Shown piece after piece: positions 37,540 through 46,939 of a DNA stretch of 64,000 bases (positions within the stretch are counted from its first letter, which is position 1; every line of letters starts with the position of its first letter). The position numbers were made by a program, and so were the translations under genes. Below the pieces are notes generated by a model. It saw only the letters and a program-made list of their open reading frames with translations. It did not search any database and was not told the origin of the DNA. This DNA is from Vibrio maerlii. GTDB lineage: Bacteria; Pseudomonadota; Gammaproteobacteria; Enterobacterales; Vibrionaceae. The stretch is taken from assembly GCF_003415655.1 (NCBI RefSeq), contig NZ_QRHC01000005.1:248001-312000 (forward strand), written 5' to 3'.

Positions 37540-38787
37540 TTAGATAGCCGCTCGCACTGCATTTGCGAGTCGTTTGGCAGCTCGCTCGGGGTCGGCGTTA
37601 GACTCATTGAAGAAGTTAGTGACGACATCAAAAATTGCATCTTGAGCATACGCTGTGGTCGACATCCCCTGGGAGATGCTCGGTACCAAATCACCCGAGT
37701 TACCCGCAAGTTTGAAGGCCTTCATCGATTCTTGAGCACAGATATCAAAACCGGTCATATCCATATCAAGTCGAACAGGGATCGAACCCTTGTTCAAATT
37801 AAATTGTTGTTGGAACTCTTTATCCATAATGGTCGCCGCCAGCGCGTGCTGCGCTTCTTTCGAGCTCTCGTCTTGCAATTCAAAAAAAGTGAAGCTATCC
37901 ATGTTATAGGTAAACTGATCAGCCGTACCTGGTGCCGGAGCACAGACATAATCGACACCCGGTTGCTTTCCTGCAGCTGCAAATTCCCCTTTCGCCCAGT
38001 CACCCATGATCTGCATCGCGGCTTCACCCTCAATAACCATCTCTGAAGCTTGACTCCATGAACGCCCCCGGTACTTAGTATCAACGTACTGCTTAAAGCG
38101 CTTGAAGTGGGTAAACACCTCAACCATTTTTTCACCGGACAATGTCGCAGGGTCTAAATCAACAAAGGCTTTGGTATAGCCTTCTGAGCCTAAAACACTT
38201 AAGGCGATGGTTTCGAACAGCGTAGCGTTTTGCCATGCTTGCCCACCGTGAGCCAAAGGGATATAACCAGCGGCTTTAATTTTATCGGCTGCGGTATAGA
38301 ACTCGTCAAGCGTACTAGGGATCTCAACTCCAACCTGTTTGAATACCTCAGGGTTTGCCCACAACCAATTAACGCGATGTACGTTCACGGGAACCGCAAC
38401 ATAATCACCCTGCCAACGCATGATTTCGTCGATTACAGGTGGCACAACGAGCTTCCAGTGCCCCTCATCCGCTACTTGGTTTAGGTCAGTAAGAAAACCC
38501 AGCTCTGCCCATTCACGAATATTGTGGCCCTTAATCTGAGCTGCCGAAGGAGGGTTACCAGATACCGCTCGTGTTTTTAGAACCGTCATAGCCGTATCGC
38601 CACCACCACCCGCAATGGCAAAGTCTTTCCATGAATGACCTTTAGCCTCAAGCATATCTTTAAGGGCTTCTACTGACTTCGCCTCACCACCCGATGTCCA
38701 CCAGTGAAGCACTTCAACTTCACCCGCTGAACTTTGTAGGCTCATGGCTAAAAGAGGAAAGGTTAGCAGCGTACGACTTAAACTCAT
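37540..38787 (-). CDS. Periplasmic sugar-binding protein (family 1 SBP), GtsA-like, no permease nearby
   Basis: An extracellular solute-binding protein of 415 residues with a signal peptide (about 1-21, ending SSA) and mature start GEVEVLHWWTSGGEAKSVEA, close to the glucose/mannose-binding GtsA type of pseudomonads as I recall it. It is the third gene of a minus-strand unit behind a response regulator and a sensor kinase (35-bp gap, GGAG ribosome site). No ABC permease or ATPase is within reach, so it either works with distant subunits or serves sensing. Ligand is inferred. Confidence 0.85.
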   Translation of the reverse strand: MSLSRTLLTFPLLAMSLQSSAGEVEVLHWWTSGGEAKSVEALKDMLEAKGHSWKDFAIAGGGGDTAMTVLKTRAVSGNPPSAAQIKGHNIREWAELGFLTDLNQVADEGHWKLVVPPVIDEIMRWQGDYVAVPVNVHRVNWLWANPEVFKQVGVEIPSTLDEFYTAADKIKAAGYIPLAHGGQAWQNATLFETIALSVLGSEGYTKAFVDLDPATLSGEKMVEVFTHFKRFKQYVDTKYRGRSWSQASEMVIEGEAAMQIMGDWAKGEFAAAGKQPGVDYVCAPAPGTADQFTYNMDSFTFFELQDESSKEAQHALAATIMDKEFQQQFNLNKGSIPVRLDMDMTGFDICAQESMKAFKLAGNSGDLVPSISQGMSTTAYAQDAIFDVVTNFFNESNADPERAAKRLANAVRAAI

Positions 38788-38822
38788 TGCTTGTCTCCAA
38801 AAAGATACTAGGGGTATAGACC

Positions 38823-40295
38823 CTAAACATCGAGATCCGTTGGGATATAGACTTCAACCAACAATCCGCCGGTTGGAATGTTGCTCATCAATAGGTCACC
38901 ACCATGAGCATGGAGAATACTACGACAGATCCCTAACCCCAGTCCGTGACCTTCGCTATCATCTGCCAATCGGAAGTAAGGCTCAAATACCGCATCCATC
39001 TTATCTTCGGGAATACCCGGGCCGGTATCGCGAATGAAGACAACAATCCAATCCCCATTATCTTTTACGCTCACTTCGGCACTTCCGCCGTATTTCACCC
39101 CATTTTCGATCAAGTTGGTGAAAACGCGCTTGATTGCCAATGGTTTGCAGATAATCGGGTCGATATTGGTACACTCTATTGATACCAAAGGACGCTCTGC
39201 ATTCTTCGATGAATAGGACAGTGAATTAAACGGCTCTGCAATAACTTGAAATAAGTCATTAAGATCAACGAAAGCATTGTTCTCATGCAAATCTGTTTCC
39301 CTCACACATTGCAACGCGCCTTTCACCATCATCTCAAGATCATCAAGATCACGATTAAACTTGTCGCGTTTTCTATCGTCATCCAGTAGCTCGGCTCTCA
39401 AACGCAGCCGAGTGATAGGCGTCTTCAAGTCATGAGAAATAGCAGAGAATAGATGCTCACGGTCAGAGATATAACGACGAATACGTTGCTGCATTCGGTT
39501 AAATGCCCGCGTCGCCAATACCAGTTCCGTAGCTCCCTCTTCTTTTAACTGCGGTTGGTCGATATCCATACTCATCTCATTTGCAGCACTTGCCAGTCTC
39601 TTCAAAGGACGAACTTGGCGTTTCATCATCAAGAAAGTGAGAATCAACAACAAGGCCGTAGAGAAGACTAAGAACACGGTTTGTTCGTTGGTAAGGATAG
39701 TGTCATCAAGGCTTACGTAGGGTGCTGGTAATAGTGCAGCAATGTAGATCCACTCATCTTCTGCTATTTGGATCTGTACCACCAAAACAGGAGGGTTCAA
39801 TGGTTCAAGGGTCAATGTATGGTGCGCCCATGAACGCGGTAAATCCGCCAAATAGATATCGTTCTTCAACAGTCGCAGGTTTTCTGGCCAGGTAAAGTCG
39901 ACCAATATCTGCTTAGCATTGGGTAATTTGGTATTGAGTACTCGGTCTACCGCTTCGATAGATACTTCTTTAAGTCGAGTCTCCCGAACCGGTTCAACGA
40001 TCAATTCTTCACGGTTAAACGAAACAAAGAAACGCGTGCCGCCCATATCGCGAATTTGGTTCAGTACAATGTGACGATATTTGGTCGGTAGCGACTGGAA
40101 GAAATTAGTGGTAGAGGCAAACATTCCCGCCATGCTCTCAGAAGCCGACTGGATACCTTGTAACTCTTTTTGCTTGGATTGGTTATACCAAATTGCTGTC
40201 GCCACACCCTGAGCGAGAATGACTGCAAACAAGGTCAGCAGCAATGTTCTCGTCACCAATGAATTAAGACGAATGGTTCCGTAAAGCCGACGCAT
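38823..40295 (-). CDS. Sensor histidine kinase, GtrS-like arrangement
   Basis: Membrane kinase of 490 residues: TM1 about 17-36, a periplasmic sensor of about 165 residues, TM2 about 206-224, HAMP linker (about 225-280), HisKA with phospho-accepting His288 (AISHDLKTP), and an ATPase domain with N-box NLIENGVKYG, G1 DTGPGIPEDK and G2 GHGLGLGIC. It sits 28 bp after the response regulator and 35 bp before a sugar-binding protein. A carbohydrate stimulus is likely but unproven. Confidence 0.92.
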   Translation of the reverse strand: MRRLYGTIRLNSLVTRTLLLTLFAVILAQGVATAIWYNQSKQKELQGIQSASESMAGMFASTTNFFQSLPTKYRHIVLNQIRDMGGTRFFVSFNREELIVEPVRETRLKEVSIEAVDRVLNTKLPNAKQILVDFTWPENLRLLKNDIYLADLPRSWAHHTLTLEPLNPPVLVVQIQIAEDEWIYIAALLPAPYVSLDDTILTNEQTVFLVFSTALLLILTFLMMKRQVRPLKRLASAANEMSMDIDQPQLKEEGATELVLATRAFNRMQQRIRRYISDREHLFSAISHDLKTPITRLRLRAELLDDDRKRDKFNRDLDDLEMMVKGALQCVRETDLHENNAFVDLNDLFQVIAEPFNSLSYSSKNAERPLVSIECTNIDPIICKPLAIKRVFTNLIENGVKYGGSAEVSVKDNGDWIVVFIRDTGPGIPEDKMDAVFEPYFRLADDSEGHGLGLGICRSILHAHGGDLLMSNIPTGGLLVEVYIPTDLDV

Positions 40296-40323
40296 GAGTA
40301 ATCTCGCTCAAATATGTTTTAAA

Positions 40324-41052
40324 TTAGTGATGGAACTCTACTGGTACCGTCATGATATAACCGCTACCTCGAATAGTTTTAATGTAGTGTGGGAAGCGCG
40401 CACTCGTCCCTAAACGCTGGCGTAGTCGGCTCAATTGAACATCGATACCACGCTCAAAAGGCAAAGCCTCTCGCCCTTTTGTAGCAATGGAGATGGTGTC
40501 TTTGGTTAAAATCTCATTGGGATGTTGTAAGAACAACGACAACATTGCGAAATCGCTGCCAGTGAGATCAAACGACTTATCAGTATGAACATTGATAATA
40601 CGTTGAGATACCGTATCTAGATTCCAATCACCAAACGAGATCAAGCGAGGCAATGAATCTGAGACTTCAGCATCTGAAATATGCGTACGGCGCAGTAATG
40701 CTTTAATCCTAGCCATTAACTGGCGAGGGTTAAACGGCTTCGCAATATAATCGTCCGCACCGATCTCTAAACCAATGATTTGATCGGTTTCGTCAGACAC
40801 CGCAGTGAGCATTATGATAGGCACATTTGATTCTTTGCGAATACGCTGGCATAAGGTAAATCCATCGTCACCTGGCATCATCACATCTAGTAGGATCAAG
40901 TTTGGGTAGCCTGAGGTTTTCAAAAACAACTCAAGTTCTTTGCCATCATTGACCGTTGATACTCTGAAATTGGCGTTACTCAGATACTCATCAAGCAACT
41001 CACAGATTTCTGGATCGTCATCAACTACTAAGATATGTGTTTGGCCTTGCAT
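40324..41052 (-). CDS. OmpR-family response regulator
   Basis: A 242-residue regulator with a receiver domain (acidic pocket D11-D13, phospho-acceptor Asp56 in LLDVMMPGDDG, Lys105 in AKPFN) and a C-terminal winged helix (about 145-238, with ERGIDVQLSRLRQRLG). It is first in the regulator-kinase-binding-protein unit. By analogy with GltR of pseudomonads it may control sugar uptake; no target in the window is evident apart from its own operon. Confidence 0.93.
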   Translation of the reverse strand: MQGQTHILVVDDDPEICELLDEYLSNANFRVSTVNDGKELELFLKTSGYPNLILLDVMMPGDDGFTLCQRIRKESNVPIIMLTAVSDETDQIIGLEIGADDYIAKPFNPRQLMARIKALLRRTHISDAEVSDSLPRLISFGDWNLDTVSQRIINVHTDKSFDLTGSDFAMLSLFLQHPNEILTKDTISIATKGREALPFERGIDVQLSRLRQRLGTSARFPHYIKTIRGSGYIMTVPVEFHH

Positions 41053-41164
41053 TATTACCGCTCGTTATTTTGGAATTGGCACAGTCTACCGTTAATCGGC
41101 GAGTTTACTCATTATGACTGAATAGATTTTTGATTTTCGTCACTCGAAGTGGGCAAAAAAAGCC

Positions 41165-42643
41165 TCAAGATGAGCAACTGATTTCTAACTTCTTCCCCCA
41201 ATCTGAAGGTAGCTGTGCGTAATGGTTGTATTTATGTTGGTCTGAAAATGGATTTTTCAATACCGAAGAGAGATTATTCACCTCACTAAAATCACCTTTT
41301 TCCGCTTTTTCAATCGCTTGCTGTGCAAGGTAAGTACGTAAAATATACTTTGGATTCACAGCCCGCATTGATCGACACCTCTGTTTCTTCGTTGTTTTCT
41401 CTAATCGACAACGCTTGATATATAAATCATACCAAGTGCTTAACTGATTTTGGAATTCAGGGAGTGTGTTCAGCTCTTTGATAGAGGTTAAAATCGTCTC
41501 TTCCCCTTGTCGATCAAGTTCAGACAACTGACGCATAAAATAGGTGTAATCCAATGCACCCTGCTTCAATACTGCAAACATCTCATCAAACAGTTCACCG
41601 TCACCATCGATGCGCTCGCGCAAGCCTAATTTCTTACGCATCAATAGACTAAACTCTCTGTTTAAATGCTGCTCGTAGTTCAAAAGTGCAGTTTCCAGGG
41701 CTTGCTTATCAATGAGTGGCGTCAGTGCATTGGCTAAGGCAGTCAGATTCCAAAGACCGATTCTAGGTTGCTGGTCAAAGGCATAACGACTCTCGTAGTC
41801 TGAATGATTACTGACAAAACCTGGCTGATAGTCGTCTAGAAAAGCAAAAGGGCCATAATCAATGGTTTCGCCAAGAATCGACATATTGTCCGTATTAAGC
41901 ACTCCGTGAACAAAGCCACTGGCTTGCCATGTAGCGATCAATCGTGCCGTATTAAGCACTACCTGATCAAACATCGCTATATATGGATTCTCTGACTGTC
42001 TAGATTTTGGCCAATACCAATCAATCACTTTATCAGTCAGCAGTTTCAACTCAGTCAGTTTTCCCGTATAGAAAAAATGCTCAAAATGCCCAAAGCGGAC
42101 ATGCGTTGACGCTGTCCTCAATAGCATAGCCCCTTGTTCCACTTTTTCTCGATAGACAGGTGTGTCACTGGTCGCCATAGCGAGAGCTCTTGTCGTTGGT
42201 ATTCCCAAACCATGCATAGCTTCACTGCACAGGTACTCGCGAATTGTTGAACGCAACACAGCTCGACCATCCCCCATACGAGAATAGGGTGTCAGCCCAG
42301 ACCCTTTAAGGTGTAAATCAACCCAGTGACCAGCTCGGTTCATGACTTCACCTAATAGAACTCCACGGCCATCGCCCAAATCTGGGTTATAGACACCAAA
42401 TTGGTGGCCTGCATATTTCATTGCTAATGGGCTGAAAGTCCGATGAATACTTTCACCAAATAAATACGGTGTGAGTTTCGTCGCCTGCGCTTGAGAACGC
42501 GGTAGGTTTAGCTGTGATGCTAGGTCACTGTTCCACGCAACTAGGGTTGTATTGTCCAGTGGTTGAGGTTCAATTAAAGTATAAAAAGCATCTGACAATT
42601 GCTGAAAACGATGGCCGATTTCAAGCACTAACAAGTCCTTCAT
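41165..42643 (-). CDS. selO: Protein adenylyltransferase SelO (YdiU family)
   Basis: Pseudokinase-fold enzyme that transfers AMP from ATP to Ser/Thr/Tyr of target proteins. The 492-residue protein shows the nucleotide-binding segments [19 protein letters not shown] and [11 protein letters not shown], the catalytic region [20 protein letters not shown], and the C-terminal SCSS in which Cys replaces the selenocysteine of eukaryotic SelO. It is monocistronic. Redox-stress links are known for the family; nothing in the flanks adds to this. Confidence 0.94.
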   Translation of the reverse strand: MKDLLVLEIGHRFQQLSDAFYTLIEPQPLDNTTLVAWNSDLASQLNLPRSQAQATKLTPYLFGESIHRTFSPLAMKYAGHQFGVYNPDLGDGRGVLLGEVMNRAGHWVDLHLKGSGLTPYSRMGDGRAVLRSTIREYLCSEAMHGLGIPTTRALAMATSDTPVYREKVEQGAMLLRTASTHVRFGHFEHFFYTGKLTELKLLTDKVIDWYWPKSRQSENPYIAMFDQVVLNTARLIATWQASGFVHGVLNTDNMSILGETIDYGPFAFLDDYQPGFVSNHSDYESRYAFDQQPRIGLWNLTALANALTPLIDKQALETALLNYEQHLNREFSLLMRKKLGLRERIDGDGELFDEMFAVLKQGALDYTYFMRQLSELDRQGEETILTSIKELNTLPEFQNQLSTWYDLYIKRCRLEKTTKKQRCRSMRAVNPKYILRTYLAQQAIEKAEKGDFSEVNNLSSVLKNPFSDQHKYNHYAQLPSDWGKKLEISCSS

Positions 42644-43081
42644 TATCGCGCCTTGGTTATATTTTCGGAGCTAATGGATGTTACTAGCTTGTAAACAGAT
42701 TAGCATGCAGTCGCGCAATTAAATAGGAATGGTTTAACTGAAAGTAATTAGAGAGGTTGGAGTCTAAGGCAATAGATAAAAAACAATTAGGATTGAGGAT
42801 GCTTAGGGGATCGCAAGTTTACACATGCCTCCCCTAATAGCATTGATGATCAGATCATCGTAAGAACCGCAGAAATAGCTGCCAGACAAAATAGGCAAGT
42901 GCGGCTGATTAGACCAAAGTTAGAAGGTTGGATCATTTCGTTATGTTGCATAGGCTTAGCTCCTCGTTCATAGTTTTGTTACGCTTTAATTACACTATAA
43001 TGAATATTCGGATTAAGCCCAAGCATAATAATATTAACCTTTTATGACAGCGTGTAATCTTTTTATCGCCAGTCTCACTTT
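42644..43081. other. 438-bp gap between selO and the nitroreductase gene
   Basis: It holds one 33-codon ORF on the minus strand (listed separately) and an 8-bp inverted repeat (42803-42810 with 42830-42837, loop 19) after that ORF, with no good T tail. The rest shows nothing I can support. It probably includes the selO promoter. Confidence 0.6.
42850..42951 (-). CDS. Very small membrane peptide (33 residues)
   Basis: An ATG at 42951 opens a 33-codon ORF preceded by a strong GAGGAG ribosome site at about 8 bp. The peptide starts MQHNEMIQPSNFGLISRT and ends with a hydrophobic stretch of about 14 residues (CLFCLAAISAVLTMI), giving one probable TM helix. An inverted repeat follows. The ribosome site and amphipathic layout support a real gene; I do not recognise a family. 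Confidence 0.5.
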   Translation of the reverse strand: MQHNEMIQPSNFGLISRTCLFCLAAISAVLTMI

Positions 43082-43801
43082 TTAGTGGCTTTTTACCACG
43101 TCAGACGAGGAAACACGGTGCCTTTCTCCATAAATTCCATCTTTTGCAGCAACACCGCAACCAATGATCATACAGATTTGGTCACTGTTTCTTAGCCCTA
43201 ACAGCTTTTTCGCCCTTACTGAGTCAAAACCTTCCATTGGGCAGGTGTCATAACCCTTATCTTTCATCGCATACATAAAGGTCATAGACGCAAGGGCTGC
43301 GCTTTTGTGTAGGCAAACGCGAACATCTTCCTTACTCACTTCACGAACCATTGGTTTTTTACGTCCAACAAAAGCACTCAACAGCTTTCGCCCGAGCCCT
43401 AGTAACCCCAGTTTATCGTTGCGGTAAACAAATGGGATTAATTTACCGTAGTACTTTAGTGCAGCTCGTGATGTAGCGTCTTCACGTCCTTCAAACGCCT
43501 TGCGTACAACCTCAGCGTTCATCTCTGCTCTCTGTTTCCAATTGTGTGGTGTCACGACAACTGCGACAAGCTCGTTCGCGGTTTTCACTGCGTTTTGCCC
43601 CATACAGATTTCCGCCAACTGAGCGCGCTTGTCTTCATCAATGACTCGATGAAATTCCCACATTTGCATATTGCTGCTATTTGGGCTGAGTAGTGCGAGC
43701 TCAAGAGCATCGGCCACATCTTGATGATCAAACTCGGCGTGTGAATCATATTTTCGGACAGAACGGCGGCTATGGACCAGGTTATCAAAAGATTGAGACA
43801 T
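43082..43801 (-). CDS. Nitroreductase-family protein
   Basis: Predicted FMN-dependent NAD(P)H oxidoreductase. The 239-residue protein has the usual N-terminal motif SRRSVRKYD with FMN-binding arginines, SPNSSNMQMWEF, and the later CPMEGFD and MIIGCGVAAKDGIYGERHR. An insertion near 125-155 (KYYGKLIPFVYRNDKLG) makes it a little longer than NfsB. Substrate unknown. It is flanked by terminators and gaps, so it is monocistronic. Confidence 0.88.
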   Translation of the reverse strand: MSQSFDNLVHSRRSVRKYDSHAEFDHQDVADALELALLSPNSSNMQMWEFHRVIDEDKRAQLAEICMGQNAVKTANELVAVVVTPHNWKQRAEMNAEVVRKAFEGREDATSRAALKYYGKLIPFVYRNDKLGLLGLGRKLLSAFVGRKKPMVREVSKEDVRVCLHKSAALASMTFMYAMKDKGYDTCPMEGFDSVRAKKLLGLRNSDQICMIIGCGVAAKDGIYGERHRVSSSDVVKSH

Positions 43802-43893
43802 AATAGGAGTACTAGTTAACTAAATGAAAAACCAATTAATGCTGCCTGAAATAACATCTCCTCGCAAGCCAACAAATAGCGGTCAGTTCCATA

Positions 43894-43927
43894 GAGAAAA
43901 ACGCCTCTAGGATTACTAGAGGCGTTT
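43894..43927 (-). terminator. Terminator of the TRAP transporter operon
   Basis: A perfect 12-bp stem (43899-43910 with 43916-43927), loop of 5, followed on the minus strand by a T run (TTTTTCTC). It lies 26 bases after the permease stop. Confidence 0.88.
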
Positions 43928-43952
43928 AAAAAGGAGCCGTTGTAGGGAACAG

Positions 43953-45842
43953 TTATGCTGAACTCGTTTTCAATGATTGTGCCTTACGCATATTCCACGC
44001 CAATAGTACCGCCAGAACAATCATCGCCGCGACTTCAATCATTGGGGTACCCAACACCATACATGCCGCTGCAGCAAGCCAAAGCAAGCGCTCAGCTTTG
44101 GTTAGATAACCAAACATGTAACCCTCAATGCTACCAGCAAAAGCGATAATCAAGGCGATTGTCGCAAGGGTTGCGAATGCAAAGCTCCCAACTTCTCCAT
44201 CAACCCAGATAAGACCTGAGAATGCCATCATCATAGGGATTAAGAAAAAGCCTTGTGCCAATTTAAAGGCTTGAACGGCAGATTGCATTGGAGAGGATTT
44301 AGCGATGCCTGCGCCAGCAAACGCTGCCAGTGCAATAGGAGGTGTCACATTCGAGGTCTGTGATAACCAGAAGACGATCATATGTGCAGCAAGTAAGCTC
44401 ACACCAAAATCAAGCAACGTTGGCACCGCCATGATAGAGAGCACTATATAGGCTGCTGTGACAGGCAAGCCCATTCCTAAGATCACCGCAGCTAAAGCAA
44501 TCAAAGCTAACGCGGTAAATAGGTAACCACCAGAGAGTGCGATAAGGAACTGTGTAAATTGCAGACCAATACCAGTTTGACCAACAACGCCTACCACAAT
44601 ACCAGCAGTCGCACACGCTACAGAGATCGGCAACGCCAGAATCGCACCTTGCTTCATTCCTTCAAAAAATAACGGCAAAGTAATTCGACTGTGTTTCCTT
44701 AGCATTGATGCAATCAAGATGGCTGCACAGCCTGCAATTCCCACCAGCACCGGAGAGTAACTCATCATGAGCAAAGCGGTAATCAACACAAGTGGTACTA
44801 AGAAGTGCCAGCCGCGCTCCATGACAACCTTAAGCTTCTCATAGTTGTCCATCCCCTTAAGTCCAAGCTTACACGCCATGATATGAACATAAAGCAAGGT
44901 ACAGGCGAAATAGAGGATCGCCGGCATAATAGAAACAATTAAGATCTCGCTATAGGGAATGCCAGTGAACTGCGCCATCACAAAAGCGCCAGCCCCCATC
45001 ACCGGAGGCATAATTTGTCCACCTGTTGATGCTGCTGCTTCAATGCCTGCTGCTTGCTCTGGCTTGTAGCCAAGCTTTTTCATCATCGGAATCGTTAATG
45101 AACCGGTTGTTACCGTATTGGCAATCGCGGAACCTGAAATAGAACCTAGAGCTGCAGAAGAGATAACACTCGCTTTTGCCGGACCACCTCGATATTTACC
45201 TGCAATAGCGAATGCACTGTCGATAAAAAAGTTACCCGCCCCCGTGACTTGTAAAAATGCACCGAACAGCACGAAGATGAATACCACACCGGCTGCAATG
45301 GCAAGTGGCGCACCATAAACTCCGTTGGTCGAGAAAATATGGAAACGAATGATATCTTCCAAAGGAAAACCACTACTTGCGATGGCTGCGGGCAAATAGT
45401 TCCCATACATGGCATAAGTCAAGAACAACGCCGCAATAGAAACCATGACCATGCCTACGGTTCTGCGGGTTGCCTCTAAAAGCAGCACAATAGTGATACA
45501 ACCTGCTAGCTTATCGGTTTCTCCAACACCCTCGATAAGAAACATGATGTCATCATAGTCAAACTTTGCAATTCGCCAAGTCGACCAAATAATGGCAACG
45601 GCAAACAAAGTATCGATTAAACGCCCAAGCTTGAATTGAAGAGAATGTTGTTGATGCTTGAAGAGCGGATGGGTCAATAAGACGAGAACAATAACCCAAC
45701 TTAGATGTATTGGACGAAAAACTGGAGCAGATATCTCTGCAGTGATCCCCTGCCAGATCTGAAAGAAAGACAAGGCGATAGCCGCAACTGCGGCTATCTT
45801 CAAAGGGATATCAACCAGAATAGACGACTTAGGATCTGGCAT
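43953..45842 (-). CDS. TRAP transporter fused permease (DctQM type)
   Basis: Inner-membrane secondary transporter driven by an ion gradient. The 629-residue protein fuses the small DctQ-like N-terminal part (about 1-125) to the large DctM part (about 125-560), with the family motifs ISGSAIANTVTTGSLTIPMMKKLGY and GGQIMPPVMGAGAFVM. A hydrophobic C-terminal extension follows. It is 11 bp after a TAXI-type binding protein and forms a two-gene uptake system. The substrate is not predictable from sequence; TAXI systems often carry dicarboxylates or amino acids. Confidence 0.93.
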   Translation of the reverse strand: MPDPKSSILVDIPLKIAAVAAIALSFFQIWQGITAEISAPVFRPIHLSWVIVLVLLTHPLFKHQQHSLQFKLGRLIDTLFAVAIIWSTWRIAKFDYDDIMFLIEGVGETDKLAGCITIVLLLEATRRTVGMVMVSIAALFLTYAMYGNYLPAAIASSGFPLEDIIRFHIFSTNGVYGAPLAIAAGVVFIFVLFGAFLQVTGAGNFFIDSAFAIAGKYRGGPAKASVISSAALGSISGSAIANTVTTGSLTIPMMKKLGYKPEQAAGIEAAASTGGQIMPPVMGAGAFVMAQFTGIPYSEILIVSIMPAILYFACTLLYVHIMACKLGLKGMDNYEKLKVVMERGWHFLVPLVLITALLMMSYSPVLVGIAGCAAILIASMLRKHSRITLPLFFEGMKQGAILALPISVACATAGIVVGVVGQTGIGLQFTQFLIALSGGYLFTALALIALAAVILGMGLPVTAAYIVLSIMAVPTLLDFGVSLLAAHMIVFWLSQTSNVTPPIALAAFAGAGIAKSSPMQSAVQAFKLAQGFFLIPMMMAFSGLIWVDGEVGSFAFATLATIALIIAFAGSIEGYMFGYLTKAERLLWLAAAACMVLGTPMIEVAAMIVLAVLLAWNMRKAQSLKTSSA

Positions 45843-45853
45843 TATTTATTTCC

Positions 45854-46783
45854 CTATTTCTTTTCATCAAGGTATTTTTTAGCACCTTCGTGAAGAGGAA
45901 CACCTGCAAGTTTTTCCATATTTTCAAGCGTTGTGTAGCTTGTCACTTTGATGCTCTGACGTACTTGTTCAATGTTTTCAAACATAGATTTGGTCATTTC
46001 ATAAACTAAGTCCGCGTCGGCATTTTTGTTCACAACCAATACGTTCCATACCGCTGGTGTGTTAAACGCAGGAACACTACGATAACTGTCTGCAGGTACT
46101 TCTAAAGGTTGGAATGACGGCATCGCCTCACTCACTTTCGCTAGTTCATCAGCAGAGAAAGACAGGATACGAATATCACGAGTTAAAGTAAGCTCGGTGA
46201 CAGCACCCACACCCAGGCTACCCACGATGACACCCGCATCAATCTGCCCATTCGCCAATGCAGACGTTGTTGCTGTGTAGTTTAGGCTCTGAGCTTTCAT
46301 ATCCCCTTCAGAGATACCCAAAGCGCCTAAGATACCAATCGCACTGGTGCGTGTACCTGATCCTGGAGCACCAAGTGACACACGCTTACCTTTTAGGTCT
46401 GAAATGGTTTTAATATCTGAATCAGCTGGCACCATAAAGTGCACCACATTTGGATAAAGCGCAGAGACCACGGCAACATCCATCTTCGTTGGGAATGGCT
46501 TCTGACCTTCATAAGCTTTTTGCACCACGCTCCCCATAGCGATACCCGCGAGCTGCTTATTGGTCGCAACCTTAATGCTGTTCTCTACCGAGCCTGCCGT
46601 CACTTCTGCGCGCATGTTGAAATCTGGAATTGTTTCACCCCAAATTTTCGCCAAAGTACCGCCAAGAGGGTAGTAAGTACCACTTTGGCTACCAGTACCG
46701 ATAGTGAAGTTGTTTGCAAATGCAGAGAAAGAAACCGCACCTGAAATAAGTGCGGTCAAAATGGTTTTTGATATCTTTTTCAT
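45854..46783 (-). CDS. TAXI-family TRAP solute-binding protein
   Basis: Periplasmic receptor for the fused TRAP permease. From the ATG at 46783 it has 309 residues and a clear signal peptide (MKKISKTILTALISGAVSF, cleaved after AFA); the frame extends 24 codons upstream without signal-peptide character, and AGGAC precedes the chosen start. TAXI hallmarks are TIGTGSQSGTYYPLGG at the mature N-terminus and the central VSLGAPGSGTRTSA. It is co-transcribed with the permease. Confidence 0.93.
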   Translation of the reverse strand: MKKISKTILTALISGAVSFSAFANNFTIGTGSQSGTYYPLGGTLAKIWGETIPDFNMRAEVTAGSVENSIKVATNKQLAGIAMGSVVQKAYEGQKPFPTKMDVAVVSALYPNVVHFMVPADSDIKTISDLKGKRVSLGAPGSGTRTSAIGILGALGISEGDMKAQSLNYTATTSALANGQIDAGVIVGSLGVGAVTELTLTRDIRILSFSADELAKVSEAMPSFQPLEVPADSYRSVPAFNTPAVWNVLVVNKNADADLVYEMTKSMFENIEQVRQSIKVTSYTTLENMEKLAGVPLHEGAKKYLDEKK

Positions 46784-46897
46784 TGTTTTAGCGTCCTGTG
46801 CTGTTGTGAGCAAACGTTGCGTGAATATTAATTTGCTCACTGAGCGTAGCTCCAAAGATCGATTTCAGACACTAAACTTTGGTCAAAAGAGATAACA

Positions 46898-46937
46898 CGA
46901 TCACCCGTAAAATAGAGAATATTTGACCGCGATCACC
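46898..46937. repeat. Paired CGATCACC direct repeats, 32 bp apart
   Basis: Identical octamers cgatcacc begin at 46898 and 46930, three helical turns apart, in the promoter region of the TRAP operon and just after the acetyltransferase stop. They could be half-sites of a regulator; chance is also possible. Confidence 0.3.
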
Positions 46938-46939
46938 GT

